Origin: Bog-473 sp963821755
GTDB lineage: Bacteria; Actinomycetota; Acidimicrobiia; Acidimicrobiales; RAAP-2
Length of the DNA stretch: 64,000 nucleotides
Direction of reading: 5' to 3'
Assembly (NCBI GenBank): GCA_963821755.1
Contig: CAWGEX010000005.1
Location: 248,001-312,000 of the forward strand
The notes below the pieces were generated by a model. The model saw nothing but the letters and a program-made list of their open reading frames with translations. It searched no databases and was not told the DNA's origin. The position numbers and the translations under genes are program-made. Shown piece by piece: positions 1 to 8,175 of the stretch (position 1 is its first letter; each line of letters starts with the position of its first letter).

Positions 1-218
1 GCCACCCTTCGTGACCTCCCCGCGAGCACGAGGAGCCAATCCGCCAACCGGACGCCCGGAACACGGCTCCGGGTTGACGTGCCCTCCGATTCGTCATCTT
101 GTCGTCAGGCTTGCTCGGTACGATCGGCGTGTGAGTCACCGCAGCTGCGCGCTCCTAGCTCCTGCACAAGGGCCGTGCCGAATAGTCGTGCATCGATTTC
201 ACCTGGCGGACGCCTGAA

Positions 219-872
219 TTGAAGAGTTCTTCCTCCCAGAACGTGACCGAGTCCCGCGATGGCGTGCCACGGCACAGACTGCGGCGCCTGAACGGACCTG
301 AGGGTAACGCTCGGCTGACCGGATCGACCGCAGCCGTCATTTTCGTACTTCTCGCGGCCGAAGGATTCACGATCCTGAGTATTCATTCACTCCTGACCCC
401 TCACGTGTTCATCGGGATGTTGCTTGTGCCACCGGTCTTGCTGAAGATGGGAAGCACCTTCTGGCGGTTTGGTCGTTACTACCTCGGTGCCCCCGAATAT
501 CGTCGGAAGGGACCGCCACCCCTTGGCTTGCGACTTCTCGGCCCGATCGTGGTCGTCTTGACGGTGTCCGTGTTTGCCACCGGGATCGTCCTGCTGCTTG
601 GGCCAAGTTCGGTACGCAGTCAGATGCTCTTTCTCCACAAGGCGACGTTCATCGTGTGGATCGGGGCTATGGCCCTCCATGTGCTGGCACACATCCTCGA
701 CACGGCAAGGTTGGCGCCCCGAGACTGGCTGCCGCGGACCAGACGGCAGGTAGACGGAGCGAGCCTTCGCCAGTGGTCCGTGGCGGCGAGCGTGGCCTTC
801 GGGTTGGTCTTAGGTGTGCTCGTGGTTCCTCGTATTGGCCCATGGCTCGCGGCGGGTCCGATTCATCACTGA
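219..872 (+). CDS. Integral membrane protein, haem-b-like (DUF4405/cytochrome b561-like?)
   Basis: Predicted 217-aa integral membrane protein opening at a TTG codon. A polar N-terminus of about 35 residues is followed by hydrophobic spans near residues 38-55, 62-80, 105-128, 142-160 and 185-205. Histidines lie in or at the edge of the spans (LTPHVFIG, LHKATF, LHVLAHI). Such spacing is typical of small membrane cytochromes that coordinate haem b through paired His residues. The family call rests only on this His pattern and the topology; no catalytic motif is visible. It stands alone, and the next gene is convergent. It could equally be an unassigned membrane protein. Confidence 0.6.
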   Translation: MKSSSSQNVTESRDGVPRHRLRRLNGPEGNARLTGSTAAVIFVLLAAEGFTILSIHSLLTPHVFIGMLLVPPVLLKMGSTFWRFGRYYLGAPEYRRKGPPPLGLRLLGPIVVVLTVSVFATGIVLLLGPSSVRSQMLFLHKATFIVWIGAMALHVLAHILDTARLAPRDWLPRTRRQVDGASLRQWSVAASVAFGLVLGVLVVPRIGPWLAAGPIHH

Positions 873-906
873 TGGACAGACAAGAGATGAGGTCGGGACG
901 ATGCGC

Positions 907-1779
907 CTAGTCCTCAAGAGCCCGAGTGACCACCGTGACATCCTCGTTGCCGAGCCCCTGGTTCACGATCTCTTCCCACTCGTGAGCAAGTGAAGCGAGG
1001 ACGGTCAAACGCTCTGGGCCGGCTTCCTCCAGGGCGAGATGGACGTCCTTGAGGGCCAGGGCCAGAGGGAACTCGGGAGAATAGTTGTCGTCTTGGAGCC
1101 GTCGGAGCTTTCCGGCCGTCCATTGCGAGATGAGCGGACTACCGGCAAAGGCGTCAACGACGCTGGGGGTGTCGAGACCCAGCTGGCGTGCCAAGGCGAG
1201 GGAGTTGGCCAAGCCTTCTGCAGTGAACGCCAGCAGCGTGTTGTTGATGAGCTTCATTCGGGAACCCGCTCCGACATCTCCGAGCCAGATCGTGCGTTGG
1301 CCGATCGCCGCGAAGACGCGTTCGGCCGTAGGTCGTGCCTGCTCGGGCCCGGAGGCAAAGATGGTGAGCTTCCCTTGTTCAGCGGGGACCTTGCTCCCCG
1401 ATACGGGCGCGTCAAGGAAAAGCACGTCCGGGCGCTGACGCTCGACGATCGCGTTGATGGTCGCAGTCCCTTCGACGCCGATCGTGCTCATCTGTGCCCA
1501 GACGGCGCCGGTGGGAAGCGACTCCAGCATGCCGAGATCGACGGCGATCGAGGTCACGGCCTTGGTGTCGGTGACCATGGTGATGACCATGTCGGCTCCC
1601 TTGACTGCTCCGGTCACTGACTCAGCAACCTCGGCCCCTGGTTCAGCCCAGCGACGAGCCACGTCAGGATCGCGATTCCATACGGCGGTCGAGATACCGT
1701 TGCGTAGGGCGGAACCAGCCATCGCCCGGCCCATCGTGCCCAACCCGAGCACAGCAAGTTTCAGGTTTCCTTCCGCCAT
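907..1779 (-). CDS. NAD(P)-dependent beta-hydroxyacid dehydrogenase (3-hydroxyisobutyrate dehydrogenase family)
   Basis: Cytoplasmic oxidoreductase of the 6-phosphogluconate/3-hydroxyisobutyrate dehydrogenase superfamily, 290 aa from this start. The N-terminal Rossmann motif is GLGTMGRAMA (about residues 12-21). The substrate-binding signature DAPVSGSKVPAEQGKL lies near residue 122, and the helix with the catalytic lysine reads GAGSRMKLINN (about residue 170). The family oxidises 3-hydroxyacids or reduces semialdehydes with NAD(P); the substrate is not predictable here. The ATG at 1779 was chosen over an upstream in-frame start because a strong AAAGGAGG ribosome-binding site sits just ahead of it. 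Imine reductases share the fold and are an alternative. Confidence 0.88.
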   Translation of the reverse strand: MAEGNLKLAVLGLGTMGRAMAGSALRNGISTAVWNRDPDVARRWAEPGAEVAESVTGAVKGADMVITMVTDTKAVTSIAVDLGMLESLPTGAVWAQMSTIGVEGTATINAIVERQRPDVLFLDAPVSGSKVPAEQGKLTIFASGPEQARPTAERVFAAIGQRTIWLGDVGAGSRMKLINNTLLAFTAEGLANSLALARQLGLDTPSVVDAFAGSPLISQWTAGKLRRLQDDNYSPEFPLALALKDVHLALEEAGPERLTVLASLAHEWEEIVNQGLGNEDVTVVTRALED

Positions 1780-2045
1780 GGCGACCCTCCTTTGGGCTCT
1801 CTCGACCCCGGGACCACAAACGGAGCCGGCTCGATCAGACTGCAACTGACGGCGGTGCAGGCGCTCACCATGCTCAACGGCACGTGCTCACCCCGTTCAT
1901 TTTCGCGCCGACCCAGACGTTCGACAAGGGTGCGAAGCGCACGTGGGCAGCGTGCTGGGTTTCTGACCGTGTCCGTTCATCAGAGGTTCGGAGGAGAAAC
2001 AAGGCATGACGTTCTCAGACTCGTGGCGTCGACCTCGACGCTCGC

Positions 2046-2708
2046 CTAACCAGCCAAACACTCAGCAAGTTGTGCGGCCGTCCATCTCCCCCGGATGCCT
2101 GGTTTTCCTCTGAGGTATGCCACGGCATCGTCGGTGCTCAGCCCGTGAGATTCCTGCAGGCCACTGTGAATCATCCGCAGGTAGGGAGGGGAAGGCCGAT
2201 TGAAGTCAGTTCGGTTCTCCGATGCGGTGAACGTGAGCATTGGGTAGCCGTCTCGGTCGCCGCAGTAGATCAGCTCGCTGTAAGAGCCCTGGGTGAGGAT
2301 GCGGGTGTGTCCGTGTTTCCGTGCTTGGTCGAAATTCAGCTCAATGCCTTCGACGCTGGCGGCAAGGGCGTTCTCCTGCCGGATAATCTCTTGAAACTGA
2401 GTTGGTGCAATCAGGTACGCCCTCGCCAGAGTGGGCGGTTGCCGTGCTCCAAGCGTGATGAACCCAGCTGCGGTCCCGCCCCAGGCACGATGACTCCAGC
2501 CCGCAAAGTACAGCGACTGCGGTAGTTCCAGGGAGATATCGTCAAGCGGAGCAGTGGTATCGGTGCATCCTTCGTAGGCCACGTCATTCCCGGCGACGGT
2601 GCCACCTTCGATGTACGCCATGAATCTGGCTTTCTTGAGGTTGGAGCCATAGCTGGCGTACCACACACACTCAGGCAGTCCCGTCCTGGAAGCCACTGTC
2701 CTTCTCAT
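2046..2708 (-). CDS. Gamma-glutamylcyclotransferase-like protein
   Basis: Soluble protein of about 220 aa. The motif WYASYGSNL near residue 17 is the hallmark of the gamma-glutamylcyclotransferase (GGCT/AIG2-like) fold, where this loop binds the substrate. Actinobacterial homologues of this length are often mislabelled histone deacetylase. The C-terminal half contains a stretch with Tyr, Cys and Asp (ELIYCGDRDGYPML) and an end rich in helix. The start is uncertain: an ATG at 2708 is used, but a TTG at 2744 is in frame and neither has a strong ribosome-binding site. Activity on gamma-glutamyl amines is only an inference from the fold. Confidence 0.7.
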   Translation of the reverse strand: MRRTVASRTGLPECVWYASYGSNLKKARFMAYIEGGTVAGNDVAYEGCTDTTAPLDDISLELPQSLYFAGWSHRAWGGTAAGFITLGARQPPTLARAYLIAPTQFQEIIRQENALAASVEGIELNFDQARKHGHTRILTQGSYSELIYCGDRDGYPMLTFTASENRTDFNRPSPPYLRMIHSGLQESHGLSTDDAVAYLRGKPGIRGRWTAAQLAECLAG

Positions 2709-2792
2709 TGATCGAGGCGTGTCAGCGTTGAGAGCGCACCGCAAGGGTCAGCGCACAGCGCGACTGGCGGGAGAGCGGGCACCAACTGTTCG

Positions 2793-3389
2793 TTAGTTCC
2801 AGCTCGGTGATCGTCTTCCTCCGACTCGGCGAAATCTGTGGGGGCCTGACCAAGGCGACCAGTACCAGACAGCAAGCAGTGCGAGGCCCAGAACGCCCAC
2901 GATGAAGAGAATCAAGGCAAGGGGATCGAGTTCGATGCCTGCGATGTGGGTCCCCACGATGCCCGGGGGAAAGCCGGGACCCACGATCCGCCCCGGGCCC
3001 GGTGCGAAGAGCCGGGACGACCCGGGAACCGGGGCGACCCGCTGAGTGGCAAACGCTACGGAGCTACTGCCGCGACCGACCGCAAGGGCCAAGCCGGCAC
3101 CGATGGTGAGCACGCCGAGGACGACTGCGAGGGCAATCGCAGTGGGTGTCCGCCAGGCAGGCGGGTGGTACGGGGTGGGAGCGCTCGTCACACCCCGGGC
3201 GGCGGCCCACGCTGCCGCGAAGCGCCGAGGGTCGAATGCACTGTTCCCAAGCACGTCTTCGGGCGAACCCCCTTCGGCTTCGGCCTCCTCGAGATCGACC
3301 GTCAAATCGGCCGCCATCTCGTTGGCCACGGGATCTGGGACTCCGAGCCGGCGCCACTCTCGACGACACTCCTCGACGAAATCACTCAC
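2793..3389 (-). CDS. HAAS-domain membrane protein paired with PadR regulator
   Basis: 198-aa membrane protein. The first 75 residues are charged and helical (EECRREWRRLGVPDPVANEMAADL), resembling the HAAS/permease-prefix domain that accompanies PadR regulators. Two hydrophobic spans follow at about residues 85-108 and 150-172, separated by an extracytoplasmic Pro/Gly-rich loop. It overlaps the upstream padR-like gene by 4 bp (ATGA), so the two are translationally coupled. In known systems such proteins work with PadR in envelope stress or control of ABC exporters. The domain assignment is moderate, since it relies on composition and gene pairing. Confidence 0.7.
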   Translation of the reverse strand: MSDFVEECRREWRRLGVPDPVANEMAADLTVDLEEAEAEGGSPEDVLGNSAFDPRRFAAAWAAARGVTSAPTPYHPPAWRTPTAIALAVVLGVLTIGAGLALAVGRGSSSVAFATQRVAPVPGSSRLFAPGPGRIVGPGFPPGIVGTHIAGIELDPLALILFIVGVLGLALLAVWYWSPWSGPHRFRRVGGRRSPSWN

Positions 3390-3739
3390 GGCAACACCTC
3401 CGCTTTGACGAGACCTAATGCACCATCGACGGCGTCACGCGCCGCCTTCCATTCGCCGATACCAGTCTCCAGCACCCGCTCTCCCTCGAGCGAGAGGCTG
3501 TAGTACTTGCGGGGCGGGCCTCCGTTGCTGGCCGCCCGATGGGTCTCGACCAGACCATCGCGCTCCAGCCTGCCCAGGAGGGGATAGATCGACCCTTCCC
3601 CAACGATCGAGAGGCCACGCGCACGGAGCCGCTTGGTCATCTCGTAGCCGTACGCCGACCCGTCTCCCATCACCGCCAGAAGGCAGAGGTCGAGAACGCC
3701 TCGAAGTAGCTGGCTCCGCCGCCCCTCTGCATTTCCCAT
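3386..3739 (-). CDS. PadR-family transcriptional regulator
   Basis: 117-aa winged-helix repressor of the PadR family. The N-terminal helix-turn-helix and wing include LLAVMGDGSAYGYEMTKRL, EGSIYPLLGRLERDGLVE and the wing PPRKYYSLSLEG, all diagnostic for PadR. The start at 3739 matches the usual family N-terminus (GRRSQLLRGVLDLCLLA). It overlaps the following HAAS-type gene by 4 bp, forming a two-gene operon. A perfect 12-bp palindrome lies 11 bp upstream of the start codon and probably serves for autoregulation. Its likely target, an ABC transporter, survives divergently only as a fragment; an intact ABC operon lies 1.5 kb away. Confidence 0.92.
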   Translation of the reverse strand: MGNAEGRRSQLLRGVLDLCLLAVMGDGSAYGYEMTKRLRARGLSIVGEGSIYPLLGRLERDGLVETHRAASNGGPPRKYYSLSLEGERVLETGIGEWKAARDAVDGALGLVKAEVLP

Positions 3740-3750
3740 GCACCACAAGG

Positions 3751-3762
3751 TAGCGTACGCTA
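3751..3762. promoter_or_regulatory. Candidate PadR operator
   Basis: Perfect 12-bp palindrome TAGCGTACGCTA directly upstream of the PadR gene start. PadR proteins bind such dyads in their own promoters. The assignment is inferred from position and symmetry. Confidence 0.5.
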
Positions 3763-3929
3763 TCGTGCTGCGCAAGGCACCCAGGTGGCCGAGTTGTGCA
3801 GACAATCGAGTGACCCCCGGAGGCGGCCCCGGGATGGTCCCTCGAAGGGGCCAACGAAGGACGACTCGAATCCGATGTGCGTGGGCACCCAGGACTGTCG
3901 CCCGAGGAGGAAGAGAGGAAGATCAGCGG

Positions 3930-4110
3930 ATGACCACCACCACGCTCCCGCCAACTCCCCCCGGCGGGCATCCGACGGCCCATGGGCCGTCGAGACGCAC
4001 GGATTGACCAAGCGGTTCGGAGACAACGTCGCCGTGAACGACGTGGAGCTCCTCATCCCGCGGGGATGCGCCCTCCGTTACCTCGGTCCCAACGGCGCCG
4101 GCGGGGGGGT
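3930..4110 (+). pseudogene. ABC transporter ATPase N-terminal remnant
   Basis: Remnant of an ABC transporter ATP-binding subunit. An ATG at 3930 preceded by GAGGAAG opens a short reading frame that is lost after about 25 codons. In another frame the sequence continues with the typical ATPase start ETHGLTKRFGDNVAVNDVEL and LGPNGAG. There the Walker A Lys-Thr is replaced by Gly-Gly and the homology stops. So at least one frameshift and a 3' truncation have destroyed it. It lies divergent from the PadR operon, the usual place for a PadR-controlled exporter, so it is probably the decayed original target. Confidence 0.7.
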
Positions 4111-4165
4111 GGAATCCCGGGCTGCTCCCGGAGTCGACGACCGTGGCCGTCTGCGTCATCGTCGC

Positions 4166-4200
4166 GTCGGCTGGTCGGCTGGTCGGCTGGTCGGCTGGTC
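4166..4200. repeat. Tandem repeat, 8-bp unit
   Basis: Four perfect copies of GTCGGCTG plus a partial unit, lying immediately after the ABC ATPase remnant. It may mark the deletion junction. Confidence 0.9.
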
Positions 4201-4390
4201 AGTCCTCGGCGCGGGGCGAATGATGAGCCGAGACGCTTGAGAAACGCTCACTCGCCGACCTTCGCGGGAGATTCTCGGCACCCGGACCGTCAAAAGCGCC
4301 TCGACTACGGTGTCGCCAAATGCCGCGTCGCCTCATTGGGGAGTGTCTGTTCGATCCGATCCGTGACAAGCGGCGGCCACGCCCAGCACC

Positions 4391-5302
4391 GTGCCGGTGA
4401 GGTCGTCCCGGAAGTCGGCGATAGGCCGACTGGTGTCTCTCACCCTGACCATCACGGGCCTCCTTGCAGGCGGGTCAGTCAGTGCGACGGCGTCCTCAGC
4501 ATCCAGCCCGAAGATCACGTCGCATCCCTCCCCCCAGGCGCTGGCCTCGGTCATCCAGGCCACCGCACGGACCATGAAGCTGACCACTCAGTTCGAGATG
4601 ACATTTCGGCAAGCGTCAAGCGACGCTTCCGCGACACCTCTCGGTGCACATGGCGCCGTCGACTTTCGGGGCCCCTCGGCAACGGTTCACATCCAATTCG
4701 CACGAGGTTCAGGGGCCGAGAGCATGGTGTTCCTCCCGGGAACCGTCTTTTTCAAGCCTCCGCCGTCCACGCCTCCGCTCCAGCCCGGCAGGCCATGGGT
4801 CTTCGCCAACTTCGCTGACATTGCCAAGTACAAAGTGAACTTTCCCCCCTACATCGTGCAGACGGAGAGCATCAATCCAGCTTTCACGATCTACGAACTG
4901 GCGTGGGGGTCGATGTCGGCTTCCCCCGCAGGACATGTTTCATTCATGGGGCGTCAGGCCTCTGCCTACGTCGTCAGGGTCGGCCTGCAGAAGGCGCTCG
5001 CCAACGCCAGCGGTACCGATGGCGACGTGTTCGGTCGCGCCCTGTCATCGGAGATTTCCGCGTCTGGCGAGACTTCCCCTACCGTGACGATCGAGGCGTG
5101 GGTCGACTCACGGGGACGGTTGATCGGTGCTCGGGTCACCCCCGTCGGAGCGGGAATCGGAACCCTGACCATTGCTCTGGACCGATTCGGAACAACCGTT
5201 CACGCGGACAAGCCACCCCGGGCCAGCGTCGTGGATCTGGCGGCGATGATCCCGGGTGGCGAACAGGAGGCCCTCAATGGTGGGGACGCCGATGGAGCGT
5301 GA
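4391..5302 (+). CDS. Secreted LppX/LprG-like protein preceding ABC exporter
   Basis: 303-aa exported protein starting at GTG. The N-terminus carries positive charges then a hydrophobic stretch (LVSLTLTITGLLAGG) and a small-residue cleavage region; no lipobox cysteine is visible, so it is probably secreted rather than lipidated. The mature part is beta-rich, with repeated strands such as VTIEAWVDSRGRLIGARV near the C-terminus. That pattern is shared with LppX/LprG-type and DUF-type actinobacterial lipoproteins that carry lipids. Its last codons overlap the start of the ABC ATPase gene, pointing to one operon and a role as extracytoplasmic partner of the exporter. The family call is tentative. 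Confidence 0.6.
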   Translation: MPVRSSRKSAIGRLVSLTLTITGLLAGGSVSATASSASSPKITSHPSPQALASVIQATARTMKLTTQFEMTFRQASSDASATPLGAHGAVDFRGPSATVHIQFARGSGAESMVFLPGTVFFKPPPSTPPLQPGRPWVFANFADIAKYKVNFPPYIVQTESINPAFTIYELAWGSMSASPAGHVSFMGRQASAYVVRVGLQKALANASGTDGDVFGRALSSEISASGETSPTVTIEAWVDSRGRLIGARVTPVGAGIGTLTIALDRFGTTVHADKPPRASVVDLAAMIPGGEQEALNGGDADGA

Positions 5303-6269
5303 CCAGGCGGATCCGTTGAACAAACCGGATCCTCGTTCGGCCATTCGAATCGAACAGCTCACCAAACGGCTTCGTAATGGAATCGTTGCGGTCGATGGCC
5401 TCGACCTCGACGTGGCCCAGGGTCAGGTCGTTGGACTTGTCGGACCGAACGGGTCGGGCAAGACGATCACGCTACGGATACTCCTCGGATTGGTCCGACC
5501 CACGTCCGGGCGTGTATTCCTCTTCGGGCACGAGGTCCGACCCGGCGCCGAAGTGCTCGGTCGGGTGGGGGCTCTGGTGGACGGCCCGGGCTTTGTGCCC
5601 CATCTCTCCGGTCGTCGAAATCTCGATCTGAGCGTCCGGCAAATCCGCCTGTCCGGCGGATCGGCTGATCTCGACAAAGCCGTCGGAATGGCTGGGCTGG
5701 GCCAGGCCATCGACCGGGCCTACTCGGGGTATTCGCACGGAATGCGCTACCGACTGGGCATGGCCCAGGCCCTTTTGGGCTCCCCCGATCTGCTGCTGCT
5801 CGATGAGCCCACCACGGGGATGGATCCTTCGCAGGCCTTCGACGTGCATGACGCAATCGCGGCATGCGCCGCCACCGGTACCACCGTCGTCCTGTCGAGC
5901 CATCTGATGTCCGAGGTCCAGCGTATCTGCACCCACGCCGCGATCCTCCGCTCGGGTCGGCTCGTGGCAGCCGGTTCGGTCACCGAATTGGTGGGCACGA
6001 CGCCGAGGTTGATCATGGAGGTCGACAACCGAGATCGGGCGATCGCCGTCCTCCGCGGGCTGCCCGGCGTCTCCCGAATCACCGCCACCGGTCTCGGATC
6101 GGTCGCGGTCGAGGGCGGCCCGCTCGGACCCGCCCAACTGCTGGAGGCACTGGACAGGCAAGGTGTGCGCGTGTCCGGATTCCGAACAGGCAATTTCGAA
6201 GACTCCTATCTCGATCTGTTCGCCGCGCACCCGAACGGCGCGCCCCTGTCGGGATCTGCCGAGCGTTGA
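5277..6269 (+). CDS. ABC transporter ATP-binding protein
   Basis: 330-aa ATPase of the CcmA/DrrA-like export class. Walker A is GPNGSGKT (about residues 56-63). The signature helix is SHGMRYRLGMAQAL in place of classical LSGGQ, normal for this subfamily. Walker B and the D-loop read LLLLDEPTTGMDP (about 173-185), and the switch His lies in LSSHLMSEVQRI. The C-terminal 90 residues form the accessory domain common in drug and lipid exporters. The ATG at 5277 is preferred for its GGAGG site 6 nt upstream; it overlaps the previous gene by 26 bp. The stop overlaps the first permease start (TTGA), so coupling is strong. Confidence 0.95.
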   Translation: MVGTPMERDQADPLNKPDPRSAIRIEQLTKRLRNGIVAVDGLDLDVAQGQVVGLVGPNGSGKTITLRILLGLVRPTSGRVFLFGHEVRPGAEVLGRVGALVDGPGFVPHLSGRRNLDLSVRQIRLSGGSADLDKAVGMAGLGQAIDRAYSGYSHGMRYRLGMAQALLGSPDLLLLDEPTTGMDPSQAFDVHDAIAACAATGTTVVLSSHLMSEVQRICTHAAILRSGRLVAAGSVTELVGTTPRLIMEVDNRDRAIAVLRGLPGVSRITATGLGSVAVEGGPLGPAQLLEALDRQGVRVSGFRTGNFEDSYLDLFAAHPNGAPLSGSAER

Positions 6270-7108
6270 TCACCATCGAGTGGTTCAAGCAGGTCCGGCG
6301 GCCTCTGACCTACGCAACCCTCAGCATCGTGGCCGCCTTCTCGGTCATCCTAACGGTGGCCCTGGTCGCAACTGGTTCGGGGCAGACCGAGTTCGTCGGT
6401 GACCTTCCGCTCTTGATCGTTCCGCGAACCTCGGGGTTCAGCGTCCCGATCATCGCTCTGTCGAGCACCATGAAATTCTTCCTCCCGCTCGCGGTGTCCT
6501 TCTTTGCCGGCCAGTCCGTCGCCGGGGATGCGAGCTGGGGAAGTCTCCGATACGCCATGGCCCGTCCGATCTCTCGGAGCCGCATGCTCTGGTCCAAGGC
6601 CACGGTGGCGGCCGGGCTCTCCGCTCTCGCCGTGGCGATTTTGGTACTGGCTGCGTTGGTGATCGGCGGCCTGACCTTTGGATGGCATCCGCTCAGCGTG
6701 ATCGACGGGAGCACGTCGACTCCGGGTCACCCGCAGGTAGACGTCGTGCACGTTGGTGCCTTGCTCGGTCAACTGGGTATCGCCGCACTCTACGTGGGCG
6801 CCGGTATGGCCAGCATCTTTGCGGTGGCCTTTTTTATCTCCACCACCACGCGGCGTCCCCTCGTGGCCGTGGCCGGCGGCGTGGCCGTCACCATCGTCTC
6901 GCGTATCTTCAATGCCGACTACCTCCCGGGCGTTCAGGTTGTGAACCGCTTCATGCCGAACAACGACATCGATCTCTGGCAACATCTCCTGACCCGGTCA
7001 GCGACTCTCTCGGGAATTCCGCATTTCCTCGTACTTCAGGCTGTCTACGTCGTCGTCTTCATGGGCCTGGCGCAGTTGTGGTTCACGAGAAAGGACATCC
7101 TCGATTGA
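6266..7108 (+). CDS. ABC-2 type permease (first of two paralogues)
   Basis: 280-aa membrane permease starting at a TTG whose last bases overlap the ATPase stop. About six hydrophobic spans are visible, beginning at residue 14 and ending in VYVVVFMGLAQLWF just before a short tail, FTRKDILD. A cytoplasmic segment SWGSLRYAMARPISRSRM carries the coupling-helix pattern of ABC-2 permeases. It is clearly homologous to the next gene (shared SVAG-ASWGSLRY--ARP-SR, FGWHPLSVID and RKDIL), so the pair probably forms a heterodimeric channel with the upstream ATPase. The substrate is unknown; the leading secreted protein suggests a lipid or envelope component. Confidence 0.9.
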   Translation: MITIEWFKQVRRPLTYATLSIVAAFSVILTVALVATGSGQTEFVGDLPLLIVPRTSGFSVPIIALSSTMKFFLPLAVSFFAGQSVAGDASWGSLRYAMARPISRSRMLWSKATVAAGLSALAVAILVLAALVIGGLTFGWHPLSVIDGSTSTPGHPQVDVVHVGALLGQLGIAALYVGAGMASIFAVAFFISTTTRRPLVAVAGGVAVTIVSRIFNADYLPGVQVVNRFMPNNDIDLWQHLLTRSATLSGIPHFLVLQAVYVVVFMGLAQLWFTRKDILD

Positions 7109-7944
7109 TCGGCATCGAACTGGTCAAACAGCTTCGACGGAACGGTTACTGGGCGGTCCTCAGTACTCTCGCGGCAATCGCCGTTGTTGTCACCGTCATC
7201 ATCGCCACAACGAGCGCAGCAACGCCGGAGCGGCTGGGCAATTATGGCTCGGTCATTCCCAATTCGTCGGGTTTCACCATGGCCGCCGTCGCTTTGAATG
7301 CGTTGCTGCTGTTTCTGATTCCACTGTCCGTGGCCATCTTCGCTGGAGAGTCCGTCGCGGGCGAAGCGTCGTGGGGGAGTCTCAGGTACCTTTTGGCGCG
7401 GCCTACATCGAGGAACCGCGTCCTCGCATCCAAGGTGGCCGTAGCGGGCATCCTGTCACTCGCGGCCGTGCTCATCGTCTCCGTTGCCGGTCTGCTGTCC
7501 GGAGTTGTCGCCTTCGGGTGGCACCCCCTTTCGGTGATCGACCTGCAACATGCCTCACCCTTTTCCTCAGGGGTGACGACGCTCTCTCCGTTCGCTGCCC
7601 TGGGTCGGATCGTCTTGGCCACGGCCATCGTGGCGGGCGTCATGCTCTCGACCTTCAGTTTCGCCGTTCTGTGCTCGGTGCTCACCGATCGACCGTTTGC
7701 CGCGGTCGCCGGTGGGGTGCTCCTGACCTTTATCTCAAGGGCCCTCGACAATGTCCCGGGACTGCATGCCCTTGGGCCGTGGTTGCCGATCACCGACAAG
7801 GGCTCGGGGCTGTGGACCGAGGTCCTCTTCCAGCCCACGGATCTCGGTGGGCTCCCTCATCTCGCCATCGTCCAGGTGGTCTATGCAATCGCATTCCTAG
7901 GAGCAGCGGGTCTGTATTTCAACCGCAAGGACATCCTCAGCTGA
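7105..7944 (+). CDS. ABC-2 type permease (second of two paralogues)
   Basis: 279-aa permease, again starting at TTG in a 4-bp overlap with the preceding stop, the tightest coupling in the operon. It shares the architecture and motifs of its neighbour: an N-terminal GIELVKQLRRNGYW before the first span, ASWGSLRYLLARPTSRNR, FGWHPLSVIDL and a final FNRKDILS. About six transmembrane spans are visible. Two related permeases with one ATPase give the usual export stoichiometry. The operon appears to end here, followed by about 230 bp with a hexanucleotide repeat. Confidence 0.9.
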   Translation: MIGIELVKQLRRNGYWAVLSTLAAIAVVVTVIIATTSAATPERLGNYGSVIPNSSGFTMAAVALNALLLFLIPLSVAIFAGESVAGEASWGSLRYLLARPTSRNRVLASKVAVAGILSLAAVLIVSVAGLLSGVVAFGWHPLSVIDLQHASPFSSGVTTLSPFAALGRIVLATAIVAGVMLSTFSFAVLCSVLTDRPFAAVAGGVLLTFISRALDNVPGLHALGPWLPITDKGSGLWTEVLFQPTDLGGLPHLAIVQVVYAIAFLGAAGLYFNRKDILS

Positions 7945-8015
7945 TCGCATGCGCAGACGGGGTGCAACAGATTTCCCATCGGTGGATCAGCAGCCACAAG
8001 TTAAACTCCGGTCCT

Positions 8016-8050
<35 letters not shown>

Positions 8051-8175
8051 AAGGAAAGGGGAAGCGTGCACTCGAGGATCTTGGATCTTGACCACGCTTG
8101 TGTTCTGACCACGGGTCCGGTGATGCACGTCGAGCGCACCTCGCACACCGACCGTGTCCCGACCGGCCAAAGCCG

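Noticed and set aside
3930..4110. A functional short ABC ATPase
   Set aside because: Walker A lacks Lys-Thr, the frame is broken and everything after it is missing.
5472..6230. A 252-codon minus-strand frame opposite the ABC ATPase
   Set aside because: Same reason: antisense to a strongly conserved gene, no recognisable domain.
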